In this document: piece by piece, positions 12,199-23,568 of the stretch
Layout: each line of letters opens with the position of its first letter
How positions within the stretch are numbered: position 1 is the stretch's first letter
Assembly (NCBI GenBank): GCA_024138025.1
Contig: JAMXBD010002458.1
Coordinates: 1 to 64,000, forward strand
Source of the DNA: Combretum micranthum
Lineage: Eukaryota; Streptophyta; Magnoliopsida; Myrtales; Combretaceae
Length of the DNA: 64,000 nt
Reading direction: 5' to 3'
Position numbers and translations under genes: made by a program
The notes under the pieces: model-generated
The model's database searches: none
Seen by the model: the letters and a program-made list of their open reading frames with translations, nothing else
What the model was told of the DNA's origin: nothing

Positions 12199-15100
12199 TG
12201 TAAACCCCAGAAATTTTTCACATTGGTACACGACTCTAAAATAGAATGTATGAACTGGTTAGTAAACTTAGAATCCAATAAAAATCTAAGAATAGATCAA
12301 TGACTTGAATTTGACTAGGTTAAGATCTAAAAGCCGAATAAAGAACTTCTTTAACCCTAATTGATACCAAAAATGAGATTTCATATCTTGAACTGATAAT
12401 TCAAGATCTGATTAAAGGAAACCCAAATTTTCAAACCCCGAAACTTGTCTTACAAATAGAATAGATAGAAAAATATAGATATAGAGATTAAATGACTACT
12501 ATTGAACTCAACAATAATTTGAGACTAGAACAATGAGTAGTAATGAGCCTATACATGGATTTAAACCCTAAATTCAAGATTGCTAGAAAGTATTAAACAC
12601 TACTAATAAGATTTCATAGTAGGTATCAAAAACCGAAGATATATAGATAATTTAGCTTTTATATCAAACGCAATATCAACTAGTTGATCAACTATGCTTA
12701 TAGATAGGAAACGATAACCTAAAAATAAACTGTTAGGATTATAAATACATAATAAAAACATAAACAGATGTATAACTAAAGCTCTAGACTTCGAATAAAT
12801 AATTGAATCACACCATTGATCTAATTAGGGTTTTCTTAAGCTATTGGAGCCTAAAACAAAAATTGACCAAATAAGCTTAGGAAACGTTAATCGTAGGAGA
12901 TAAAATTCTAAAAACAATTAATCGCATAAATTAAAAACATAAATTTGTATCGTTTGATAACCTAAGCATTTTGTAGAATCTTATAAAAATATTTTTGTAC
13001 AAAAACCCTCAAATATTTGCTAATTTGTACTTGTTTAACTTATTAAACTATCTTAAAACTAAGATAATTAACTAACTAAATATTATTATATAATAATTTA
13101 CCTAAATTTTCAATGCAAATGGAACAATTATGTGGCTAGCATTTCATTAATTTTCACCAGCGGAAAACACCTCTCAAGTTGGTTCAATAATGCCCTCTTA
13201 AGTCAAGAAATGCACACACACTCACCAATCAAAGAGAGACAATTGGATAAGCTAATTAATGCAGCAAACTCACTTTCACATATAATAATTCTCGATGGAG
13301 GAATTGAAGTCCATCAGCTGCAATCTTCTTTCTCTCTATATAAGCAACTACTAAGCTTCTTAATGAACATAAAAACAAGACACTAACTCACAACCAAACA
13401 ACAGTTGGAAATTCTCTCAATTTCATGCTTCTAAACAGCACACAAAACACCCAAACCATTCCAAGAACAACACAATGAAACTCCATTAAAACCGTAGCTT
13501 GAAACTCGGATTATGGAGAAGCAAGGTAAGACAAATTCCTTTTAAGTTGTTTTAAGTATTGAACTTTAATCTAAATAACATTTCTATTAATTTAGGATAG
13601 GAACTAACTCTAGATCTAAACTCAAAACATTCATATTCGCTCCAACAAGGTAAAATTCAAAAACCCTAGTTGTACTTTTCTAAATTCGAAAATTTAAGAT
13701 CAAATACATGTAGATGTGTTATGAGTTGATGTATATATATACATATACCATAGAAACACTTAAGAGATGCTTTAATACAAGTTTGATATGTTTAGGTTGA
13801 AGGAAAAGTAAGTTTTGAATTTAAGAATATCGGATAAGATGATGAACAATTTCAACATTGTCTCTACGTCGGCAGTGTAAACGTTGAACACCGGCGGTGT
13901 TGGAGCCAGCGTACACTCATGTTTTTCCTATGAGAAGTCTGCATTACATGAGCAAAAAAAAAAAATATATATATAATATATAATAAATACTAATAAACAT
14001 ATTATATATGTATATATATGTCAAAATAGAATTTACTAAGAAATAAAGTAAACACAAATACTTAAAATAACAATATGTTTAATATTTGATGGCTTCTAAA
14101 ACCCTAGAATTATAGGGAAATATTAAGTGTTATTAACAACTATAGTCATCAAGTATTTGTTTTATGTAGATAAAATAGATAAAAATGGAAATTGAAATAA
14201 GATAAATTTATGAATAATGTGACTTCCAAAAATAACAAAATAATTGTATGAAGCATATAAAAAGAAGCACGACGATACTAAGCAATAATAAACGAATATG
14301 ATTTACTATAATGAGTCAGGTAGAGAATACATAAAATTAGTATTAATAACTACAAAAACTTGATAAATATTAATTTTTAGAATACTAGATATATGTATAT
14401 AAATATCAAGTAAGACTAAGGCAAGCTACATGAAAATAAAGATTAATTGATAATTGTTTTCATAAGACCATTAAAGAGCCAAAATAAGTAATAGAAATCA
14501 AGCCAACTATCAATTTAGGACACTAGACACGTATAGGAGTTTAGTTATATAATCTATATTATATTGATGAATATTTTATTCATCTTAATAGGTGACTTTG
14601 ATACCATAGAGGACCTTTCGATAGATTACTATGATTAAGTCACTATGAGCATGTGAGTAATTCAGTCATATTATACTGTTTGTGCTTGTAATTAGCTGAT
14701 TATGTAATGTAAAAGTAATAATAAAATGAATGTTTTGATGGAAATGTGTTGTAATCTGATTGTATGATTGCTAATCTACCATTACAAAAGTGATAATACA
14801 ATGATATGATGATGTGAAGTAGTATAATGATTATTGTGTGTAATGTATGGCCACCATGAAATTGAATAAGAACTATTGACTTATTAAAATAACCTGGTTA
14901 TGCATTGTACGTACTGCATTATTGCATATATAAACGGGTGATAGCCTGCTATGTATTAATATTTCGGTTCTCTATTAATGCTTGGTTTTTCTAAAGTGTT
15001 TGCTCTTCCAAGGTTTTGTTTGTTCCGTTGGTTCTACAGGAACTAGGTGGCAATGAAGAACGCCGCCCGTAGTATCGCTTTGAAATGATTAATACTTGGG

Positions 15101-15793
15101 GAGTTTCTAAAAATGGATACAAGAAATGGTCAGTTAAAATTGTTATTAAATTTAAAGTGATAACCCTAAGACGTGAAATCGTTGATTTTCCTATAAACTT
15201 AGTCTCTCCTAGGTAGGTGGGTCATAAAGTAAATGTTCTTTAACCCTAAAAAGAGGGCGTATATCTTTTTCTTGTTTGGATTTTAGATCATTCAAGCTTG
15301 CATCTAAGCATATGTTTGAGTGATTGCATTACATACAATTTGTTAATAACTTGTTTGATGTGTAATATGTCTGGTTATTCACTGAGCCGTGGTTTCGCTC
15401 ATACTCTAACAGTCTTTTCGGGTTTACGCTTCAACCTTGGTTAGTTACTTCGAGAAACATGGCTCCAGTAAGGGCTTAAGAGCTGGAAGCCTATGGTTCT
15501 TTTTGGGATAAATGGTTTATAATTTTCCTAAAATGGATTAGCTAGTGTTATCTTATCAATTATGTATGTAGAGAATTACAAGAAGACTACATGGTTTGTA
15601 ATAATCTAAGATACTTTATGATTAAGATAGCAGTTATTTACTATTTCATTTATTACATGTATTTATCATTTTTTATCGAAGCAACTAAAAGATCCTATTA
15701 TTTTGAAAAACATTTCACTCTCTGAAGGTAATCTAGTGATAGTATTTAGGTGTGACTTGTCTACTTCTACTAGGATATCTTCGGAGCATGACA
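12199..15793 (+). repeat. 3' LTR of the Tekay-like element
   Basis: Starts tgtaaacccc and ends gcatgaca, followed by target duplication cttta. It is the uninterrupted partner of the 5' LTR. The two differ by scattered substitutions and small indels, so the insertion is not very recent but not ancient either. ORFs inside (13132-13386, 15703-15897) show no protein family and are not called. TATA box near 13338; GC-rich island 13864-13920. Confidence 0.93.
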
Positions 15794-15798
15794 CTTTA

Positions 15799-16304
15799 GA
15801 GATGGCTGTTCTGGTCTATGCAAAGAAGCTGCAATTGGTGTTACTTTTGCTGAAATTCTGCTGCATAAATCGACTGCTGCTACTTTTGTCTTGTTAGAGT
15901 TTTGATGTTGGAGAATTTGTTTTGTTGTGGATTGCTTATGACATGAGCTTAAGATTGGTAGCTTTGGAATATGAAATGAGTTGAAATTTTCTTGGTCCTA
16001 TAATCATTTATGTTGCTATTCTCATTTTGTTTTGGTTCATACTTCACTCTTACTTGATGCGACAAGATGAAAAGCATAAAATGAGTACTTCAATTACAAG
16101 AATTGATCTCCTTTTCACATGTTGATTTAGATACAAAGGAGTAAAGCCAAGAAGAATATGATCCTTCTGTCACATGCTATAATCTCAAGGGCAAACATGC
16201 TTGTTTAAATGTCATAGTTGCAGAAAACTTCATTTCAACACTAAAATATGCTCTAAACTTGAAAATTTTAAGATTCATTAAGCACTTGATCCAAATACAT
16301 GCAG
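15799..16304. other. Unassigned DNA upstream of the GH3 fragment
   Basis: No supported gene. The first 100 bases are relatively GC-richer and open in two frames, which could be remains of a GH3 first exon or intron, but no GH3 motif is seen here. Confidence 0.4.
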
Positions 16305-16936
16305 TTCATTCTTGAATTAAATGAAAAGAAGGATCTTAAGAGTTACAAGGCTAGTGTACCGATTGTTACTCACAAGGATATGGAACCTTATATCAGAGAG
16401 TAGCAGATAGGGATAGCTGTCCTATTCTTACCGGAAAGCCTATTACAACTATTTCCTTAAGGTAATTCAATTCTTTTTCAAGGCAAAATTTCATTTTAAT
16501 GCTTGTTTGTTTCATGAAAAATGCTTTCAAAATTTTTCAATTAGTCACATATTATGATAGTAATCTATGGAGCTTACTGATAGCAATGGTTATTAGTAGA
16601 AAGTGATAGCTAGAATATTCCCCTAATTATTCGGTCATATTTTCGTGGTTGTGAGTACCACTAGAAAGACCAACAACTCTCACTGTCTTCCACCACACTT
16701 TGCTCTTAAAAGCCCTTAGTGTATGCAATTACTTGAGATTTCTATGACAATATTTGACAAAATTTATGTCAACATGTCGTAAACAAGTTCTCATTCTTGT
16801 CTGATTTTAGTATGTGTTGATTGTTTTATCCAAATTCTGGTACTACACAAGGAAGGCCAAAATTTCCGCTGTTCAATGATGAGTTGGGCAACTTTACCAT
16901 GCAGATATACCGACCTTCTTTTACTTTTAGAAACAA
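16305..16936 (+). pseudogene. GH3 acyl-acid amido synthetase fragment (two exons)
   Basis: Exon-like block 16305-16461 follows a splice-acceptor-like acatgcag and reads ILELNEKKDLKSYKASVPIV then THKDMEPYI. After a 1-base deletion near 16400 it continues RVADRDSCPILTGKPITTIS and ends at a donor-like aag/gtaatt. Exon block 16833-16936 reads SGTTQGRPKFPLFNDELGNF then TMQIYRPSFTFRN. SGTTQG is the ATP/AMP-binding motif I of GH3 enzymes, which join amino acids to jasmonate or auxin; the wording is closest to the JAR1/GH3.11 group as I remember it. The ~370 bp intron is retained, so this is a gene remnant and not a retrocopy. The frameshift, loss of the downstream exons and a degraded acceptor before exon 2 mark it as a pseudogene. 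Confidence 0.82.
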
Positions 16937-17591
16937 GTATTTTCTTCTTGCTCAACAGTAGTTGTGGAATGTAATCGTATGTGTCATATAATGACCTTGA
17001 AACTATTTATATTACTAATTGTAGCAAAGACAAGACAATTCTTATACTGAAAATGCTCTCCCCCTACCCGCTAATTATGTATTCCTTGGCCAAAACTCAC
17101 AAAAAAAAAAAAGACAAAAAAAATCTATATCCACCATTACAAGTGCATCTAAACCTTGAAAAGGTGGAAGACTATATTCTCCCTTGACTAGGTCCAAATG
17201 ATCTCCATAAAAAATGACTTTACATATGAGTTTTCTAATATGCAAGTAAAAGCTATTCTAAATTATGGGTCTGTTTGGATGATTTGTTTTTCATTTGTAT
17301 CTATATCTTTTTCAAAATGATATGTGTAAATATGTCTGATTTGCATCTATATTTTATCTATTTGATCTTTTGATGAGAACTGTCAACTTTTTTTTTTATC
17401 TATATCTATTTCTTGATAAATAATTTATTACAAAAAAATTGAAAAAAGCGTTTGTATTTGCCGAAAAAAAGCCAAAGAAATAGAACCTATATCACAGTTT
17501 GATACACACAATTACAAACCGAGCTGATAATTTATACAATAAAGCATGATGCAAAGTCTCAAGGCATGGATTTTACATCAATAACTTGCAG
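16937..17591. other. Unassigned DNA; possible TIR-like start at 17270
   Basis: No gene supported; the 68-codon ORF at 16981-17187 includes a poly-A run and no motif. At 17269-17286 gggtctgtttggatga resembles the ends of many plant class II elements. It could be the left end of the PIF/Harbinger element further right, but no clean inverted partner and no TWA target duplication could be shown. Confidence 0.3.
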
Positions 17592-17806
17592 ATGGAGAAC
17601 AAAGACTAGGCATTCCTAAGGTGAGGAGAACATTTGATGGGCTTTCATCTATTGCTGCAAATGCTATTGGAGGAAGTGATAATATGCTAACTGTAGTGCT
17701 GGTTGGGCCAAATGAAGTGCTGTTTGCACTTGGGTTGGAGATTTTCCGTTTGAACTTAGTTAAGAGTTGGATTAACCAGGATAGGACTTTTAAAACACTG
17801 GTTTAG
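17592..17806 (+). pseudogene. Exon-like ORF of unknown gene
   Basis: After an acceptor-like aacttgcag the frame DGEQRLGIPKVRRTFDGLSS then IAANAIGGSDNMLTVVLVGP then NEVLFALGLEI stays open to a stop at 17804-17806. Codon usage and amino-acid make-up look protein-like, unlike the AT-rich chance ORFs nearby. I do not recognise the family. It lies between the GH3 remnant and the PIF/Harbinger coding region, so it may be a host exon interrupted by, or captured in, that transposon. The last third (RLNLVKSWINQDRTFKTLV) may already be intron read-through. Confidence 0.35.
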
Positions 17807-18744
17807 AACACAAAATAGCACATCACATAATGGAAATAAAACTGACATGTATATCAAAGAAACAGACAAATACACATGTATATGCATTGCAAAAGAACAC
17901 AATAGAAAGGAGAGGCATACTTGTATGACCAAAGGAAGATGTCATAAAGGATCTCCCCTTACTATGAGGAAGATTTGAAGTAGAACCATTAAGTAATGAA
18001 TGAAAGGAAGGAGTTTGGGGAAAAAAAACTTACAAACCAAAAGAAAAGTAATTTATGAATGCCATCCACATGATGCAAAGTAAATAGTATACATGATACC
18101 TACTGCACCTAAAAAAAATTAAAAATCAATTTTCATCCAGTACTTCTTTGAATATTTAAAAGAAAGAAAAACAAATCAATAGAAGTAACAATTAGTGAAG
18201 TACCAATTAAAAAGGAGAGAAATTCATCAGTTCTTAATATCTTAGTTAATTCAAACTAACTATACTAATGAAGTGGATCATCATAATCATAGCTAGTGGC
18301 TATAAACAAACTCCTACAGTTCATCAAAAATTGGAGCTTCCAAGTCGTTGACCACAAAAAAAAAAAAAAAGCAGATCCCTTGTTGTCCAAACTTTTTATT
18401 GTAGAATCCATATAACATATCATATACAAGATCCTAATTCTAGTTGATCATCACAAAAGGAGTCTTCCTCCTACTATTTACAAAATGAACAGAAAGTTCC
18501 ACTAACATTTCATGTACTACATGGATCTTGACCACCATATTTTCAAAATATATATAAGCCTTCAAAAGATAGTCCAAATGACTAAGACCATTTACAAAAC
18601 CATAACCTATACATATTGGATGTAACCAAACATAGTCTTAGTAAGTTCAATCATGGTTGTAGTCATCCCATTGTTGTCTAATTCATATGGAGCTTCACTA
18701 CATGTTCCTTCATTCATTCTTCATTTTGTGAATGATATATTTTT
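17807..18744. other. Non-coding AT-rich DNA, probably PIF/Harbinger 3' flank
   Basis: No ORF with a recognisable motif. There are several poly-A runs (18002-18030, 18350-18372, 18765-18780). It lies downstream of the minus-strand transposon ORFs and could be transposon or captured DNA. Confidence 0.35.
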
Positions 18745-19795
18745 TCACTCCGATGGAGGGTAACCAAAAAAAAAAAAAATTCTTACTCTCTTAGGATTGT
18801 CCATCAGAAATTCATATGCTTCAAAGCGTAGTTCCTCATCAATCCCAATCTTTATAAGCTCCTCGAAAACCTCTTCTTCATAGTATACACGTGGCCTAGA
18901 GTGCTTGAAGACCTTACTTCCTAACCTTATAGCTTCAACCACTTCCTTAATTGCAAGGTGAACCTTTTCAACCTCTTTTTCATTTATTTCCATATTACCA
19001 ACTTTGCATTTTTTACCTTTACCCTTTGCTGAAGTTTGTGAATCCATCTCAGGAGGAATGGTTGATACATTTGTTGGACTTATATTGACATGGAAATTAT
19101 TGTTTCATCATAATCATCACATGGGCTTGGGATTGAGTTATCCAGTATCACCTAATTTTCTAGAACCAAATCATCTATTTCACATATCTTCGTAGCTCCC
19201 ACTGCACTTTTCTCTCAATTCCATCTTCTTGTTTTCTCCTTTGCTATCTTGGCACTTTGACCTGTAGCTCGATCGTTACAAAATATCTCTCGAAGTTTAT
19301 CATAAAAGGAATGGTTTGGTCATCCACTTCTTTGCAGCAGGTCTTTTCTGAAACAATTATAAATAGAAACAACATTATTTAGGTTAAAAACCTATGGCAT
19401 ATACATGAACAATAGAAACAGCATAGGTTATAGCCAATACCTTTATCAAAGCTTGCCAAACCTCAGGTTTAGCCACAAAAAGATAGGAGATAGGATTCCA
19501 TGCAAACCCACTTGAATTGCTAAATAGATCAAACACTTCATGAAAATTAGGTTTAATTGTCTTTTTTCCATCTATTTTTTATTTTCTCCTTCTCAATAGA
19601 TGTGTTGTTTAGCTTTTCGCAAAGTTCCTTCACAACATTGTCATATATATGCTGTTGAAGTGAACGATATATCTTGCTTATTCCCATAAACCATTTGGTG
19701 GTAGAAGGCATTAACCAAGCGCTTGTCCATGACTTCTGTCCATTGAAGATGTGCCCTTTTCCTAGTTTCAGCTTTATCATACATGTTCCTTTCAT
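18745..19795 (-). pseudogene. Myb/SANT-like partner protein of PIF/Harbinger, decayed
   Basis: The C-terminal part is open from 19047 to 18745: a basic KGKGKKCKVGNME segment, a short helical stretch, then YYEEEVFEELIKIGIDEELR followed by FEAYEFLMDNPKRVRIFF. That ending (Y/EEEVF.EL..IG....LR..AY.FL......R..F) is the characteristic tail of the Myb/SANT-like proteins that work with PIF transposases. The N-terminal trihelix-like part is broken; 19795-19553 keeps KELCEKLNN and KIKNRWKK. The partner binds transposon ends with the transposase (family knowledge). Stops and frameshifts lie between the two halves. Confidence 0.72.
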
Positions 19796-20367
19796 TTCTT
19801 AAACTCATCTGCTCCTGCTTGTATGAAACAAATAATTTTCCAATAAATTGAACCAGGTGCTTTTAAGTTCTAATATATTTATCATAAATGTGAAGATGTA
19901 CCAAATCAAGTGCTTTCACACATCAAAAGGAAACATACAATTGGAAAAGAGAAACATTCAAATTTTCCCACTACATTAAGCTGACACACATATAATCTAT
20001 AATTCCCCACCATATATAAAAGATTGCCCCTATTACAAAGTATGTTTCACTTTCAATGACATAGAGTACTTCTTCCTACAAACTAATACATCCATATTTC
20101 CATCTTACAATACTATAGTTTCCTGCCAAAATCCTTGAGTTATACTCCTTCATTATCTAGTATATAATCATTCTAAATTTGTGCTGCAATATTGTCTATT
20201 AAGATCTCTCTTAATCTGGCATCACCTATATCATTATCATGTATGGGACCAGTGTCTTCTATTTCAACATTTAAAAGCTCATGGTCTACTTTAGATATAA
20301 TTGTCTCATATACATCAACACCCATTAGATAGTTATGTAATATGTAAGAAGCTAAGATGATATCACA

Positions 20368-21308
20368 TTATGTTTTAAATGTGTAGTGTTTGTCGGAGGC
20401 ACTTGATATAATTGGAAACAGCTTTTTCAATACACCAAATGCTCTCTCAGTGGCATTGCATAGTGATGAATGCTGATGATTAAATAGCTCATGAGGGTTC
20501 TGTGGTGCATGTGTTGAATACTCCTTTAGGTGATACCGCATACCTTTATAAGGAGGTATGAGCCTACTCCTTATCATAAAGCCACCATCTACAAGGTAGT
20601 ATTTTCCTATTACATAAAATGTGTTACTTTATCATAAATTTTACAGTTTAAAGTAACCTATTTGTGTAACATTTATACCTTGAGGAATCTTTAAGTTACC
20701 TTCTCTAGAAAAAGCATCTTTTATTATTCTTGACTCTGATGTGGAACCCTCCCAACTAGGTAACACATATGTAAACATGAGCTTATACATTTTGAGTTGG
20801 ATATTCTTTCCTACAATAGAATCTTGATACATTGGCATTTGGTACTTTTACACGATATGTGTGCCATCAATTATACAAACACAATCCTGATACATCAATA
20901 AAAGAAGTACATAAAAGCATGAAAGTTATAAAGATTGCAATTAGGAAAGAGTTAATGACTATTTACCTTAAAATATAGATAAAATCTTTTATTGTCGAGA
21001 ATTTCTTGTGGTACGATCGTGCCGTCGAGTTGCTTAAGAAATTCGTCTGCAAAAGAGATAAATGCTTCAAGAACACTATGAAAGTGCCCACTTACTTTCA
21101 CCCGAGCGATAGAAGAAAAAGGATATTGTGCGATTCTTAACACTATGTGCAAAATATGTAAAAATTCAGCGACTTGCTCTTCAATTGATGCCCTTCGTGT
21201 ATCTTTAAGGCGACCACCATCTCTTAACATGCCACATAGGATTTCAAAAGCCATGGAACCCATGCATATAATATTTTGACAATTTTTATCATCTTTTAGT
21301 TGTGCCAA
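20368..21308 (-). pseudogene. PIF/Harbinger DDE transposase with one intron
   Basis: Read on the minus strand. Exon 1 (21308-20967) has the helical N-terminal part: DTRRASIEEQVAEFLHILHI and VSGHFHSVLEAFISFADEFL, ending RFYLYFK. A canonical mini-intron of 80 bp follows (20966-20887, GT...AG). Exon 2 opens DCVCIIDGTHIV with the first catalytic Asp, has an in-frame TAA right after it, then FTYVLPSWEGSTSESRI, KYYLVDGGF-like context with the second Asp (about 20590), PPYKGMRYHLKEYSTHAPQN and NATERAFGVLKKLFP with the catalytic Glu. All three DDE residues remain. The transposase would cut and paste at TWA targets. The stop after IDGTHIV and one frame break near 20640 make it a pseudogene, but decay is light. 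Confidence 0.88.
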
Positions 21309-21899
21309 AAGCTCTGCCTAATTGCATTCCTTTCTACTAATGTCGTGATGCTAGGAATTGATCTATATATACTATGTAGATGATTATATACTCCAAACAT
21401 TTTTCCTACAACATAACATACTACTTTGCACTTGCCATTTCCCACATTCTTACAAAATGCTCAACCTAATCATCCTCAAAATTATACTCAAAATCATCAT
21501 CATAGACCATTATCAATGATGAAAGCCTAAAATATTACAAATAGCTTAATTATAGCCATAGCACACGACACCAAAATATTATAAATGCGACTAAGAAAAT
21601 AAAAAAGAAAAAGATAATTGAAATAGAAACTATAAAATCTATTTATAAAGAAGATCTTATCATTATATACATTTTCTTTTCTACAAGTATTGAACAAGTT
21701 CATGTATAAAGGAAAAAAAAAGGATAAAATACATAGACCTGTGGAGCAATTTTGCTCCCCTACTACAATTGTTCTAAGACATTGACGTTGCTTCTGGTTA
21801 TTTACTAGGAAAATGCCCTCTGTTTTATACAATGCTATTTCTTTGGGGTTTTATATAGAGAATAACGTATCTGTTGGATATAAAAAAGCAGCCATATGA
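21309..21899. other. Transposase upstream region
   Basis: Upstream of the minus-strand transposase. No supported gene; the minus ORF at 21832-21527 is AT-rich and hydrophobic by composition only. It probably holds the transposase promoter and 5' end. Confidence 0.35.
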
Positions 21900-22126
21900 C
21901 TTTGTTTTCCCTCCTTTTTTAAAGGGTATTTTCGTCCTTTTACCTTAACTTCCCGTCGTTTCCTTCCCTTTCATTCCAAAACTAGAGACAAAGTTAACTT
22001 CCCCATCCTTCCTTTCATTTCCTCCCACATCACTCCATTTCTTCCCAAAAACAAGTTACCAAACACAATCCTTTCACCCCATTTCTCTTACCTTCTCTCA
22101 CTTTCGTTAAATTTCCTTCAATCCAA
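21900..22126. other. Pyrimidine-rich tract resembling a MITE or transposon end
   Basis: On the plus strand this stretch is strongly C/T-rich (ttccctccttttttaaaggg, tcctttcaccccatttctct) and includes two atccaaacac/accaaacaca strings. Such one-sided pyrimidine tracts with an ..ccaaacac.. edge are common at ends of plant non-autonomous class II elements. No second end with matching inverted repeat was found, so the identity is open. Confidence 0.35.
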
Positions 22127-22329
22127 ACACAGCGCAAAACCATATTCCAATAAGAAAGTCAAATTTGGCTAGAAGCTGGTAAATTTTTGTTAGCCTAGTT
22201 TCATTTTACGAATGAAGATGGAAAATGAATTAGAACATTGAAACATATCTTCTCTCTATTTTTCGTGTTCCATATTTCTTAAGAATAATGAAACTTTGTG
22301 TGATTCTTGGATTTCTATTTTTTCTATAG

Positions 22330-22475
22330 GTGAAGGAGTTTGCCTTGCGGCTATAACATATGCAGATGGCATAAGGATGAAAAAGACTCAATATTTCTCA
22401 TATGCTAAACTTAAAATGCCTATACTTGAAAATAGCAAAACTTTTGCTGGAAAGTTTGAACTAGAAATTGATTGA
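22330..22475 (+). pseudogene. Exon-like ORF of unknown gene
   Basis: A pyrimidine-rich acceptor (ttttttctatag, AG at 22328-22329) is followed by 48 codons in one frame, GEGVCLAAITYADGIRMKKT then QYFSYAKLKMPILENSKTFA then GKFELEID, and a TGA stop at 22473-22475. The acceptor, GC-richer codons and immediate stop look like a last exon. The family is not recognised. It may belong to the same gene as the ORF at 17592-17806, with the PIF/Harbinger element sitting in the intron between them (inference). Confidence 0.35.
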
Positions 22476-22795
22476 ATTATCTTATTAGTAGAAGCTTTAT
22501 GAAATTTGTTTGTGTATTTTCTAGGTTCGGATTTTTTTTTCAACATTTAAGATTGATTGAAAGATTCTTCTTCTTTTTCTTCTTCTTCTTTTTCATATAT
22601 AAACAAATTGGAAACACTTTCTCATCATTGTAATAAGACATTTTTATTGATTAGTTTATTTTTTAAATAAAGAAGGTGGTGCTTAATATTTAATTTGATT
22701 TCAAAAACAAGGTATTCTATTAATTGCTAATTTAAACATAATGTATGAAAATTGAATGATAATCCTTCTATATTATTCCTTTAATTTTTCCAATA
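22476..22795. other. AT-rich DNA with a TTC-rich run
   Basis: Contains a ttcttctttttcttcttc run at about 22567-22592. No gene, no repeat boundary. It could be a 3' UTR after the exon-like ORF or the eroded edge of the chromovirus to the right. Confidence 0.3.
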
Positions 22796-22799
22796 GCGC

Positions 22800-23310
22800 T
22801 CTAGCAGAGCTTCAAGCATACACCATGAAATCATTCCCATCATCATTCTCAACATTATTCACATCATCGTTATTTTCTTCTACGGGCTCAATTGGTAATT
22901 GCATGCCGATCTCACTAGCATGAGGGGTTTGGATCCCTACAGTTGGTGGTATAATGTCTAATATACTCCCTACTAGATGAAGTGATTCCTAGCATTAGCT
23001 ATGTTCCACTCTCTATGATTCATAAGGTCATCATGGGCATAGAGATACATGGGTCCAATACTATTCCATACTCTATTGGATGAGTAGGATTTCCTTCATT
23101 TTTGAAGATGAAAGTAGCCTCCCTTAATATCGGCTCACGTCCACATTCTACCATGATTCTTTCCATTGTATGGATAGTCTCCAACATGGTCCATCTCCTT
23201 CTTCTAATGGGATCGTATCTAATCTGGTCCACCATTGACACCTATCGTGTATACCTAAGACCTTCTTTCCACATCCTATACATTTTAGCCATGGTCCGGG
23301 GTCTTCGAGC
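22800..23310 (-). pseudogene. Leader ORF of element D (unknown protein)
   Basis: Minus-strand frame running MAKMYRMWKEGLRYTR, stop, then VSMVDQIRYDPIRRRRWT, MLETIHTMERIMVECG and EATFIFKNEGNPTHPIEYGI, to a stop at 23020. Position (about 300 nt after the primer site, before any gag) and residue pattern WKxGL ... ET ... ER(I/L) ... F.F ... P match the leader ORF at 6271-7126 of the other chromovirus. Function unknown. Confidence 0.5.
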
Positions 23311-23548
23311 TAAAGCAAAGTCTTCACATGAAGTCCTTAATCTTAAGCGGTAATCAAAAAAAGTTTCTTCATGCCTCTTAAAAAAGTTTCTTGCCTTTTC
23401 CCGAGGTTCTCCTAAAGAAACTACACCAAAAAAAAAAAAAAAAAGACTTCTAGTTAGCTTATACTTTTAAATCCATTTTATCCAATTGTTTAATTACTTA
23501 AACTTTTAAGCCTTTTTTAAGTTCTATTGTCATGCTTTATAACCTTAT

Positions 23549-23560
23549 GCTTTAATACCA
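23549..23560 (-). promoter_or_regulatory. Degraded primer binding site of element D
   Basis: On the minus strand TGGTATTAAAGC starts 8 nt after the LTR end; it differs from the tRNA-Met complement TGGTATCAGAGC at two positions (C to T and G to A). Confidence 0.8.
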
Positions 23561-23568
23561 ACTTAAAC

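Larger units (their letters stand above)
495..15793 (+). mobile_element. Complete, non-autonomous Tekay-like chromovirus (Ty3/gypsy)
   Basis: Full-length LTR retrotransposon with TG...CA ends and a perfect 5-bp target duplication, cttta at 490-494 and 15794-15798. Order: 5' LTR 495-6031, initiator-Met type primer site 6041-6052, leader ORF, gag, protease, RT, RNase H, integrase with C-terminal chromodomain, polypurine tract 12187-12198, 3' LTR 12199-15793. The integrase order, the chromodomain, the tRNA-Met primer site and the long LTRs point to the Tekay/Del clade of chromoviruses (established family knowledge). All coding parts carry stops or frameshifts, so it could only move with proteins supplied in trans. 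It lies beside the GH3 fragment and was itself invaded by an Athila-like element in the 5' LTR. Confidence 0.93.
18745..21308 (-). mobile_element. PIF/Harbinger DNA transposon, coding core
   Basis: The two proteins typical of autonomous plant PIF/Harbinger elements lie in line on the minus strand: the DDE transposase (21308-20368) first and a Myb/SANT-like DNA-binding partner (19795-18745) second. The outer ends were not fixed. A TIR-like start at 17269 and a weakly matching inverted string at about 22107-22125 (ccttcaatccaaacacagcgc) would give a 4.9 kb element, but the terminal bases and target duplications do not match cleanly. The region between the two genes (19796-20367) is AT-rich and holds no further ORF. 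Confidence 0.82.

Noticed and set aside
13132..13386. 84-codon ORF in the Tekay-like 3' LTR
   Set aside because: The 5' LTR copy has differences that break the frame; it overlaps the LTR promoter and shows no protein family.
17269..22126. A defined 4.9 kb PIF/Harbinger element with TIRs at these points
   Set aside because: The inverted ends match only loosely and no TTA/TAA duplication was found, so the boundaries are left open.
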